A stretch of DNA of 64,000 bases from Xylophilus sp. Leaf220 (GTDB lineage Bacteria; Pseudomonadota; Gammaproteobacteria; Burkholderiales; Burkholderiaceae_C): assembly GCF_001421705.1 (NCBI RefSeq), contig NZ_LMKO01000001.1, positions 548,170-612,169 of the forward strand, in the 5' to 3' direction. Within the stretch, counting starts at the first letter, position 1; each line of letters opens with the position of its first letter. Below are positions 36,775-44,733 of this stretch, one piece after another. Under the pieces are notes generated by a model, which saw only the letters and a program-made list of their open reading frames with translations, ran no database searches and was not told where the DNA came from. The translations under genes and the position numbers were made by a program.

Positions 36775-38040
36775 CTAGAGAACGCCGCCGGATTTCAGCG
36801 CGGCCAGGCGCTCGTCCGACAGGCCCAGCACGCTCTGGAGCACCGCGCGGGTGTCGTACGACAGCGGCGGCGGCGCATGGCGGATCGGCATGCGCTCGCC
36901 GTCGATCCGGAACGGCGGCATGAAGACCGGCATGGTCCCGCCCTCGGGGTGCGGCTGCTGGGTGACCAGGCCGGCGCTCTGCGCGCGGGGCGATGTCAGC
37001 GCCTCGTGCAGGCCCAGCACCTCGCCGCAGGGAATGCCGGCGGCGGCCATCCGCTCCAGCAGCAGCTTGCGCGGCCGGGCGCGCAGCTCGCGCTCCAGCT
37101 CGGCCTTCAGCACCTCGCGGTTCACCGCGCGGGCGCTGTTTGTGCGGAAGCGCTCGTCGTCGGCCAGGTCGGGCCGCTCGATCACCTCGCGGCAGAAGCG
37201 CTGGAACTGCGCGTTGTTGCCCACCGTCACCACCATCGAGCCGTCGGCCGCGTCGAACACGCCGTAGGGAATGATCGACGGGTGGGCGTTGCCGTAGCGC
37301 GGCGGGTCCTGGCCCATCATCAGCGCCTCCATGCCGTAGTAGACGGTCAGCATCAGGCCGCAGTCGAACAGCGCCATCTGGATGTGCTTTCCCTTGCCGG
37401 TGCGCTGCCGGTCGAACAGCGCCGCCAGCACGCCCTGCGCGGCGTACATGCCGGTGAACAGGTCGACCGCCGCCACGCCGAACTTCAGCGGCGGCTGGGT
37501 CGGCTCGCCGTTCAGCGCCATCAGGCCCGTCTCGCCCTGCACCACCAGGTCGTAGCCCGGGCGGCGGGCTTCGGGGCCGGTGGGGTCGTAGCCCGAGACC
37601 GAGCAGTAGATCAGGTCGGGCCGCGCCGCGCGCAGCTGCTCGTAGCCCAGGCCCATCTTCTCGGCGCCGCCGAACTTGAAGTTCTGCACCACCACGTCGC
37701 ACTCGGCCGCCAGCTGCCGGGCCAGCGCCTGGCCCTCGGCCGTCTGCAGGTCGATGCCGACCGACTTCTTGTTGCGGTTGACGCTGTTGAAGTAGGCGGT
37801 GTTGCTCGAGGTACCGACGCGCAGGCCCCAGTCGCGGGTGTCGTCGCCCCGCACAGGATGCTCGACCTTGATGACCTCGGCGCCGAGGTCGGCCAGCGTC
37901 ATCGCGCAGAGCGGGCCGGCCAGCACGCGCGACAGGTCCAGGACCCGCACGCCCGCCAGCGGCAGGCCGGCGGAAGAGGCGGTGCCGGGCGCGGTGCCCG
38001 GATCGGTAGCCGACGGTGCGGCCGCAGGAGTGGGTTGCAT
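36775..38040 (-). CDS. Class III CoA-transferase (CaiB/BaiF family)
   Basis: Transfers CoA between acids. The protein has 421 aa. LAGVRVLDLSRVLAGPLCAMTLADLGAEVIKVE-type N-terminus (residues ~28-60), NRNKKSVGIDL, and the catalytic Asp in AAVDLFTGMYAAQGVLAAL. The ATG at 38040 adds a short Ala/Pro-rich leader before the family start. It likely activates the substrate acid of the operon. Confidence 0.92.
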   Translation of the reverse strand: MQPTPAAAPSATDPGTAPGTASSAGLPLAGVRVLDLSRVLAGPLCAMTLADLGAEVIKVEHPVRGDDTRDWGLRVGTSSNTAYFNSVNRNKKSVGIDLQTAEGQALARQLAAECDVVVQNFKFGGAEKMGLGYEQLRAARPDLIYCSVSGYDPTGPEARRPGYDLVVQGETGLMALNGEPTQPPLKFGVAAVDLFTGMYAAQGVLAALFDRQRTGKGKHIQMALFDCGLMLTVYYGMEALMMGQDPPRYGNAHPSIIPYGVFDAADGSMVVTVGNNAQFQRFCREVIERPDLADDERFRTNSARAVNREVLKAELERELRARPRKLLLERMAAAGIPCGEVLGLHEALTSPRAQSAGLVTQQPHPEGGTMPVFMPPFRIDGERMPIRHAPPPLSYDTRAVLQSVLGLSDERLAALKSGGVL

Positions 38041-38137
38041 GGTGTGTCTCCGAAGAATGGGATGGGGGCAGTTGCGCCGGCCCGTCGATGCGGACGAGCG
38101 CCAGGGTGTCGCGCCGTGGGCGGCGTCTGTTACCGTT

Positions 38138-38947
38138 CTACCGCAACGCCGAAAAATCGGCCTTGCGCTTGTCGAAGAACGCGGCGATGCCCTCGGCAGA
38201 CTCGGCATCGGCCTGCGACAGCACCATCGATTCGGCCTCGCGGTCGAGCTGCGCCGGCAGGCCCTCGCCCTGGTAGGCGCCGTGGCACAGCGCCTTGATG
38301 CGGGCGGCGGCGCGCTGCGGGCCGTCGGCCAGGCGCTCGGCCCAGGCCAGGGCCTCGTCGTCGGCCGCGCCCGGCTCGGTCACGCGGTTGACCACGCCCA
38401 GCGCGTGCAGCCGCTCGGCGCCCACCGGTGCGCCGGTCAGTGCCAGCTCGGTGACCAGCTGGCGCGGCAGGGCCTCGGCCAGGAAGGCGGTCACGCCGCC
38501 GTCGGGCGTCAGGCCCACCTTGACGTACGCGACCGAGAACACCGCGTCGCGCGCCGCCACCAGCAGGTCGCAGGCCAGCGCCAAGGAGAAGCCGGCACCG
38601 GCGGCACCGCCCTCCACCGCCGCCACGATCGGCTTGGGGAAACCGCGCATCAGCCGCACCAGGCCGTGCAGGCCTTCGAGCTTCTCGCGCCGCTCGGCGG
38701 GCGACAGCTCGCGCCGCTTGGCCAGCAGCGCAAGGTCTCCGCCCGAGCAGAAATACCGGTCGGCACCGGTCAGCACCACGGCGCCGACGGCGTCGTCGTC
38801 GCGGGCCGCTTCCAGGGCCTCGGCCAGGGCCGCGTAGAGGCCCGGGCTGATCGCGTTGCGCTTGCCGGGGTTGTCGTTGACCAGCACCAGCACCCGGCCT
38901 TCGCGGCGGGTCCGGATCGGCGGGCGGGCATCGGCGGCGGCGCTCAT
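38138..38947 (-). CDS. Enoyl-CoA hydratase/isomerase family protein (PaaG-like)
   Basis: The protein has 269 aa, crotonase fold: oxyanion-hole loops CSGGDLALL and GGAAGAGFSLALACD. The first catalytic Glu of hydratases is Ser here and the second is absent. YVKVGLTPDGG keeps an Asp in the place used by PaaG-type isomerases. So double-bond isomerisation rather than hydration is more likely. The stop is 98 nt before the CoA-transferase start; the ATG overlaps the dehydrogenase stop (ATGA, 38944-38947). Confidence 0.85.
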   Translation of the reverse strand: MSAAADARPPIRTRREGRVLVLVNDNPGKRNAISPGLYAALAEALEAARDDDAVGAVVLTGADRYFCSGGDLALLAKRRELSPAERREKLEGLHGLVRLMRGFPKPIVAAVEGGAAGAGFSLALACDLLVAARDAVFSVAYVKVGLTPDGGVTAFLAEALPRQLVTELALTGAPVGAERLHALGVVNRVTEPGAADDEALAWAERLADGPQRAAARIKALCHGAYQGEGLPAQLDREAESMVLSQADAESAEGIAAFFDKRKADFSALR

Positions 38948-40092
38948 GCCGCGGCCTTCGGCAGCAGGCGGCCCAGGGCGATGTAGCGTGCCAGGTGGTG
39001 GTCCTCGTCACCCAGTTGGTGGTCGATCATCACCAGCCGCTTGGCGTAGTGGGCCAGCGGCAGCTCCCAGGTCATGCCGATGCCGCCGTGCAGCTGGATG
39101 GCCTCCTCGGCCACCAGGGTGCCGACGCGGCCGATGGTGTATTTGGCGGCCGACAGCGCGCGCTCGCGCACCGGCCGGTCGGCATCCAGCGCGGCGGCCG
39201 CATTGATCACCGCCGAGCGGGCCTGCTCGATCTCCAGCAGCAGGTCGGCCATGCGGTGCTGCAGCGCCTGGAACCGGCCGATCACCGTGCCGAACTGCTT
39301 GCGGGTCTGCAGGTACTCCAGCGTCGCCTGCTTGGCGACCTCCATCGCGCCCAGCGCTTCGGCGCAGAGCGCCAGCACGCCGGCACCGGCCGCCTGCTCC
39401 AGCACCGGGTAGCCGGCGCCCTCCCCGCCCAGCAGTGCATCGGCACCGACGGTGGCGCCGTCGAACAGCAGCTCGGCCGCCCGTCCGCCGTCGATGCGGC
39501 CGTAGCCGCGCACGGCGAGGCCCAGCGTGTCGGCCGGCACCAGGAACAGCGAGATGCCGGCCTCGTCGTCCACCGCGCCGCCGGTGCGGGCCGAGACCAG
39601 GAAAAGGTCGGCGCCCTCGGCCTGCGCCACCACAGCCTTGGCGCCGGTCAGCGTCCAGCCGTCGCCGGTGCGGGTGGCGGTCGTCTCGATATGCGCCAGT
39701 TCGTAGTGCGATGCCGGCTCGTCGAATGCGAAGGCGGCGACGGTGCTGCCGTCGACCAGGCCGGCGATCCGCTCCTTCTGCGCGGCGCTGCCCGCGGCGG
39801 CCACGGCCCGGCCGACCACCAGCGCGCCCAGGAAGGGCTCGACCACCAGGCCCCGGCCCAGGCTCTCGAACACCACCGCGATGTCGAAGCCGTCGCCGCC
39901 GAAGCCGCCGTCGGCCTCGGTGAACAGCGCGCCCACGGCGCCCAGCTCGGCGAAGCGGCGCCACAGGTCGGCGTCGAAGCCGGCCCCGGAGCGGGCTATG
40001 CGGTCGCGCGCCGGGAAGGCGTACTGCTCGGCCACGAAGCGGTCGAGCGTGTCCGCCAGCATGCGGCGGTCGTCGGTGTGGATGAAGTTCAT
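38944..40092 (-). CDS. Acyl-CoA dehydrogenase, small-subunit type
   Basis: The protein has 382 aa. FAD-dependent dehydrogenase fold with TRKQFGTVIGRFQALQHRMAD and EAIQLHGGIGMTWELPLAHYAKR. It resembles the small subunit of the two-part pimeloyl-CoA dehydrogenases (PimD-like) and is paired with a second dehydrogenase 19 nt upstream. Acts in beta-oxidation of the operon substrate. Confidence 0.85.
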   Translation of the reverse strand: MNFIHTDDRRMLADTLDRFVAEQYAFPARDRIARSGAGFDADLWRRFAELGAVGALFTEADGGFGGDGFDIAVVFESLGRGLVVEPFLGALVVGRAVAAAGSAAQKERIAGLVDGSTVAAFAFDEPASHYELAHIETTATRTGDGWTLTGAKAVVAQAEGADLFLVSARTGGAVDDEAGISLFLVPADTLGLAVRGYGRIDGGRAAELLFDGATVGADALLGGEGAGYPVLEQAAGAGVLALCAEALGAMEVAKQATLEYLQTRKQFGTVIGRFQALQHRMADLLLEIEQARSAVINAAAALDADRPVRERALSAAKYTIGRVGTLVAEEAIQLHGGIGMTWELPLAHYAKRLVMIDHQLGDEDHHLARYIALGRLLPKAAA

Positions 40093-40111
40093 GCGGCGTG
40101 CCTTTGGGGTG

Positions 40112-41320
40112 TCACAGGCCCAGGATCATCTTGGAGATGATGTTCTTCTGGATCTCATTGGAGCCGCCGAAGATCGACAGCTTGCGGTTGTTGAAGTACT
40201 GGGCGGCGGCGGTCGCGGCCTCGGGCGGGCCGACCGGTTCGGCCACGTCGGTGCCGTGCATCGCCTCGGGCCGGAACGGCTGGGCGTAGGGCCCCATCGC
40301 GCGGCGGGTGAGCGACGAGATCTCCTGGCGGATCTCGGTGCCGCGGATCTTGAGCATCGAGCTCTCGGCGCCCGGCACGCCGCCGCCGGCCACCGCCGCG
40401 ATCACCCGCAGGTTGGTCGTCGCCATGTTGGCCAGGTCGATCTCCACCTTCGCCAGGCGCGCGGCGAAAGCCGGGTCCTCGGCCAGCGGCCGGCCCTTGC
40501 GCCGGACCGTGGCGGCGATCCCCTGCAGCCGGTCGAGCGCCGCCACCGAGAAGCCGACGCCGGCGATGTTGGTGCGCTCGTAGGTCAGCAGGTACTTGGC
40601 GCAGGTCCAGCCCTTGTTCTCCTCGCCGACCAGGTTCTCCGCCGGCACCCGCACGTCGGAGAAGAAGACTTCGTTGACCTCGTGCTTGCCGTCGAGGGTG
40701 ATGATCGGCCGCACCTCCACGCCCGGCGCGGCCATGTCGACCAGCAGGAAGCTGATGCCCTCCTGCGGCTTGCCCTCGCGCGCGGTGCGCACCAGGCAGA
40801 AGATCATGTTGGCGTGCTGGCCCAGCGTGGTCCAGGTCTTCTGGCCGTTGACGATGAAGTGGTCGCCCCCGGCGTCGGTGCCGCGGACCGCGGTGGTCTT
40901 GACCGAGGCCAGGTCGGAGCCGGCGCCCGGCTCCGAATAGCCCTGGCACCACCAGTCGGAGCCGTCGAGGATCCGCGGCAGCCAGTGGCGCTTCTGCGCC
41001 TCGTTGCCGTACTTGATCAGCACCGGCCCGAGCATGTTGACCCCGAAGGGCACGACGCGCGGCGCGCCGGCCAGGGCGCATTCGTTCTCGAAGATGAATT
41101 TCTCGATCGCGCTCCAGCCCGGGCCGCCGTATTCGGCCGGCCAGTGGTTGGCCAGCCAGCCCTGCGCGTGCAGGATGTCGTGCCAGCCCTGCAGGTCGGC
41201 TTTGCCCAGCTCCTGGCCGTCGCGCACGCGGGCCGCCAGGGCGGGCGGCAGCTTGGCGGCCAGGAAGGCCCGCACCTCGGCGCGGAAGGCTTCTTCTTCG
41301 GGTGTGAAATTCAGGTCCAT
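40112..41320 (-). CDS. Acyl-CoA dehydrogenase, large-subunit type
   Basis: The protein has 402 aa. N-terminal DLNFTPEEEAFRAEVRAFLAA, WCQGYSEPGAGSDLASVKTTA, NGQKTWTTLGQHANM and C-terminal FGGSNEIQKNIISKMILGL. This matches the PimC-like partner of the small subunit behind it. Together they probably form a heteromeric FAD enzyme. Confidence 0.88.
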   Translation of the reverse strand: MDLNFTPEEEAFRAEVRAFLAAKLPPALAARVRDGQELGKADLQGWHDILHAQGWLANHWPAEYGGPGWSAIEKFIFENECALAGAPRVVPFGVNMLGPVLIKYGNEAQKRHWLPRILDGSDWWCQGYSEPGAGSDLASVKTTAVRGTDAGGDHFIVNGQKTWTTLGQHANMIFCLVRTAREGKPQEGISFLLVDMAAPGVEVRPIITLDGKHEVNEVFFSDVRVPAENLVGEENKGWTCAKYLLTYERTNIAGVGFSVAALDRLQGIAATVRRKGRPLAEDPAFAARLAKVEIDLANMATTNLRVIAAVAGGGVPGAESSMLKIRGTEIRQEISSLTRRAMGPYAQPFRPEAMHGTDVAEPVGPPEAATAAAQYFNNRKLSIFGGSNEIQKNIISKMILGL

Positions 41321-41374
41321 GCGGGGCGGTGCTCGTCGGTTCGGTGGGGGTGATGGGGGAGGCCGTGCGCGGCG

Positions 41375-43504
41375 TCAGGCCGCCGCGCGGTTCAGGCTGT
41401 CGAAGGTGGCGCCGCGGGCGACCAGGTCGACCAGCAGCGGCGAGGGCTTCCAGAACACCGGGTCTTCCTGGGCGAAGGCCTGGATGTCGGCCAGGACGGT
41501 GGCCAGGCCCACGCTGTCGGCGTAGTGCATCGGCCCGCCGCGGAAGCGCGGGAAGCCGTAGCCCGAAAGGACGGTCACGTCCACGTCCAGCGGCCGCAGC
41601 GCGATGCCCTGGTGGACCACGTTGGCGCCCTCGTTGACCATCGCGGCCATGTAGCGGCGCATGATTTCCTCGTCGGTGAAGCGGCGCGGCGTCACGCCGG
41701 CACGCTGGCGCTCGGCGGCGACGATGGCCTCGACTTCCGCATCCGGCGTCCCGGTGCGGGCGCCGTCGGGATAGAGGTACCAGCCCCGGCCGGTCTTCTG
41801 GCCGAACCAGCCGCGCTCGCACAGCCGGTCGGCGATCTGCACGTAGCGGGCCTGCGGATCGCGGGTGGCGGCCTTGCGCTTGCGGGTCGCCCAGCCGATG
41901 TCGCCGCCGGCCAGGTCCGACACCTGGAACGGGCCCATCGGGTAGCCGAAGCCGCGCACCGCCCGGTCGATCTCGTAGGGCGACGCGCCGTCCTCGACCA
42001 TGTGGTCGGCCGCGGCGCGGTAGACGGCCAGGATGCGGTTGCCGATGAAGCCGTCGCAGACGCCCGCGCGCACCGGCACCTTGCGCAGCGTCTTGGCCAG
42101 CGCGAAGGCGGTGGCCACCACGTCGGGCGCCACCTGCTTCGGCACCACGATCTCCAGCAGCTTCATCACGTTGGCGGGCGAGAAGAAGTGCAGGCCCACC
42201 ACGTCGGCGGGCCGGCCGACGCTGGCCGCGATCTCGTCGATATCCAGGTAGGAGGTGTTGGTCGCCAGAACCGCGCCGGGCTTGCAGACCCGGTCGAGCT
42301 CGGCGAAGACGGCCTTCTTGACGCCCATCTCCTCGAACACCGCCTCGATCACCAGGTCGGCGTCGGCGAGCGACGCATAGTCGGTGCTGCCCGAGAAACG
42401 CGCCAGCGTGGCGGCGCGGGCCTCTGCCGTCATCCGGCCCTTGGCGACCAGGGCGTCGTAGACCTTCTCGACGTGGCCGCGGCCGCGGGCCAGGGCCGCG
42501 TCGTCGCGCTCGACCATGGCCACCGGCAGTCCGGCATCGAGCACCGCCACCGCGATACCGGCGCCCATGGTGCCGCCGCCGACCACGCCGATGCGGGCCA
42601 CCGGACGGGGCCGGGCGTCACGGGTCTCGGGCGACTTGGCCGTCTCGCGCTCGGCGAAGAAGGCATGGACGAAGCCGGCGCGCTGCGGGCTGTCGACGCA
42701 CTGCAGGAACAGCGCGCGCTCGGTGCGCATGCCGTCGTCGAAGGCTTGGTCGAGCGCGGCCTGCACCGCGTCGACGATGCGGTGGGGCGAGAACAGGTGG
42801 GCGCTCTTCTTGGCCACCTCGGCCCGTGCGGCATCGACGGCCGCGCGGTTGGCGGCGGCATCGGCCAGGCCGGCGGTGGCGTCGCGGGTGCGGCGCACCG
42901 GGGCGCCGTCGGCCAGCAGTTCGCGGACGTAGGCCAGGCCGGCGGCGCGGGCGTCGGTACCCGGCGCGGTACGGTCGACCAGGCCCAGCGCCAGCGCGGC
43001 GGCGGCGTCGAGCGGCTTGCCGCCGAGCGCCAGGTCGAGCGTGGCTTTTGCCCCCACCAGCCGCGGCGTGCGCTGGGTGCCGCCGGCACCGGGCATCAGG
43101 CCGAGCTGCACCTCGGGCAAGCCGAGCGAGGCACCTTCCAGCGCGAGGCGGTAGTGCGCCGACAGCGCCACCTCCAGCCCGCCGCCGAGCGCGGCCCCGG
43201 CGATGGCAGCGACCACCGGCCGGTCCAGCGATTCGATCGCGAAGCACACGTCGGGCAGCGCCGGCGGCTGCGGCGTCTGGCCGAACTCGCGGATGTCGGC
43301 CCCGGCGATGAAGTTGCGGCCGGCGCCGACCAGCAGCACGGCGGCGATCCCAGGGTCGGCGGCCACCTGGGCCACCGCGTCCTGCAGGCCGCGGCGCACC
43401 GCGGCCGAGAGCGCGTTGACGGGCGGGTTGTCGATGGTGACGACGAGGACGTCGCCCTCGCGCTGGCACGCGACGACGGTGGCGGGGGTGGCCTCTTGGG
43501 GCAT
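41375..43504 (-). CDS. Bifunctional enoyl-CoA hydratase / 3-hydroxyacyl-CoA dehydrogenase (FadB/PimF-like)
   Basis: The protein has 709 aa. N-terminal crotonase domain (~1-190) with both catalytic Glu regions present (GGGLEVALSAHYRL, LPEVQLGLMPGAGGTQR). NAD-binding domain (~300-480) with IGVVGGGTMGAGIAVAVLDAG, then two C-terminal dehydrogenase domains (GFIGNRILAVYRAAADHMVEDG). First gene of the operon and divergent from a LysR regulator, so it lies closest to the control region. Confidence 0.93.
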   Translation of the reverse strand: MPQEATPATVVACQREGDVLVVTIDNPPVNALSAAVRRGLQDAVAQVAADPGIAAVLLVGAGRNFIAGADIREFGQTPQPPALPDVCFAIESLDRPVVAAIAGAALGGGLEVALSAHYRLALEGASLGLPEVQLGLMPGAGGTQRTPRLVGAKATLDLALGGKPLDAAAALALGLVDRTAPGTDARAAGLAYVRELLADGAPVRRTRDATAGLADAAANRAAVDAARAEVAKKSAHLFSPHRIVDAVQAALDQAFDDGMRTERALFLQCVDSPQRAGFVHAFFAERETAKSPETRDARPRPVARIGVVGGGTMGAGIAVAVLDAGLPVAMVERDDAALARGRGHVEKVYDALVAKGRMTAEARAATLARFSGSTDYASLADADLVIEAVFEEMGVKKAVFAELDRVCKPGAVLATNTSYLDIDEIAASVGRPADVVGLHFFSPANVMKLLEIVVPKQVAPDVVATAFALAKTLRKVPVRAGVCDGFIGNRILAVYRAAADHMVEDGASPYEIDRAVRGFGYPMGPFQVSDLAGGDIGWATRKRKAATRDPQARYVQIADRLCERGWFGQKTGRGWYLYPDGARTGTPDAEVEAIVAAERQRAGVTPRRFTDEEIMRRYMAAMVNEGANVVHQGIALRPLDVDVTVLSGYGFPRFRGGPMHYADSVGLATVLADIQAFAQEDPVFWKPSPLLVDLVARGATFDSLNRAAA

Positions 43505-43619
43505 GGGACGGTCTCCTTGGCGCTTCGGTGAACGGGGCCGGTCGCCGCTGCGCGGGCCGGTCGCCGGTCCATTGTTTGGCAGGGCCGGCTGCCTGACAAT
43601 GCCGCAGCAGCGAACAGAC

Positions 43620-43638
43620 TGTCAAAATCCATTTGACA
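43620..43638. promoter_or_regulatory. Perfect inverted repeat, likely regulator-binding site
   Basis: TGTCAAA (43620-43626), 5-bp spacer ATCCA, TTTGACA (43632-43638), ending one base before the LysR start codon. It sits in the 134-bp gap between the divergent LysR gene and the acyl-CoA operon, the expected place for a LysR site and for autoregulation. Confidence 0.6.
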
Positions 43639-44580
43639 ATGACACCTCCCGCCATGGACCCCGGGGCGCTCGCCCTGCTGGTCGACATCCTCGACGCCGG
43701 CAACCTGAGCCAGGCCGCCCGCAAGCTGCGCATGAGCCGCGCCAACGTCAGCTACCGGCTGGCGCAGCTGGAGCGCGCGGCGAGCGTGCAACTGGTGCGC
43801 CGTACCACCCGCCGGCTGGAGCCGACCGAGATCGGCCTGCGCCTCTACGAACACGGCAGCCGCATCCGCGACGAACTGGCGGCGGCGCAGGAATCGATCG
43901 CCGCCCTGGGCGACACGCTGCAGGGCCGGATCCGGCTGAGCGTGCCGAGCGGCTACGGCCAGATGGTGATGACCGACTGGCTGCTGGCCTTCAAGCACCG
44001 CTATCCCGGCATCGTGCTGGACGTGCGGTTCGAGAACCGGGTGGACGACCTGCTGCGCGACGAGGTCGACATCGCGGTGCGGGTGATGCCAGAGCCGCCG
44101 CAGATGCTGGTCGCCCGCGACCTGGGCCCGGTGCGCTACGTGGCCTGCGCGGCCCGGGCATACGTCGATGCGCACGGCCTGCCGACCGAGCCCGAGGGCC
44201 TGCAGGGGGTGCCGCTGATCACCGCCCCGGTGATCGGCCGGCAGCTGCAGGTGCGCGCTACCCGCGGCACCCGGCGGGAAGAGCTGCTGCTGGAGCCGAT
44301 GCTGATCTCGGAGAACTTCCTGTTCCTGCAGCGCGCGGTGGTGGCCGGCCTGGGCGTCGGCCTGGTGCCCGATTACGTGGTGGAGGAGTTCACGGCCCGC
44401 GGCGAGGTGCTGACGACGCTGGACGACTGGCGCCTGAGCATCTTCGGCACCCGGATGTTCATGCTCTACATGCCCAACCGCTACCAGACCCGGGTGGCCG
44501 CCACCTTCATCGATTTCATCCTGGAGCAGGCCCACGGCGCGGGCCGGCGCGAGGTGGCGCCGCTGCCGCGCGAAAGCTGA
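43639..44580 (+). CDS. LysR-family regulator of the acyl-CoA operon
   Basis: The protein has 313 aa from the ATG at 43639; a second ATG at 43654 (MDPGALALLV) gives the more usual start. Helix-turn-helix at ~residues 8-65 (SQAARKLRMSRANVSYRLAQ), then an effector domain (GRIRLSVPSGYGQMVMTDWL). Divergent from the operon it probably controls. It ends 57 bp before a repeat element. Confidence 0.9.
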   Translation: MTPPAMDPGALALLVDILDAGNLSQAARKLRMSRANVSYRLAQLERAASVQLVRRTTRRLEPTEIGLRLYEHGSRIRDELAAAQESIAALGDTLQGRIRLSVPSGYGQMVMTDWLLAFKHRYPGIVLDVRFENRVDDLLRDEVDIAVRVMPEPPQMLVARDLGPVRYVACAARAYVDAHGLPTEPEGLQGVPLITAPVIGRQLQVRATRGTRREELLLEPMLISENFLFLQRAVVAGLGVGLVPDYVVEEFTARGEVLTTLDDWRLSIFGTRMFMLYMPNRYQTRVAATFIDFILEQAHGAGRREVAPLPRES

Positions 44581-44636
44581 GCCGGAGACAGGGCCGCGGG
44601 TGGTGCGCTCCCGTTCTGAAGGAAAAAGTGCCTGCA

Positions 44637-44677
44637 GCCGGCACGCAGAGCCGGCCACCAGCTATCGATTCAATAGC
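44637..44677 (-). repeat. 41-bp dispersed palindromic element, copy 5
   Basis: Reverse orientation: GCCGGC, 7 bp, GCCGGC (44637-44655), spacer CACCA, GCTATCGATTCAATAGC (44661-44677). It lies between the convergent LysR and TonB receptor genes. Confidence 0.85.
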
Positions 44678-44733
44678 GCCTGACGGGTGCAACGCGTGGG
44701 TTCCGAGGCAGCGGCCAGGCCACGGCCGTGCGC

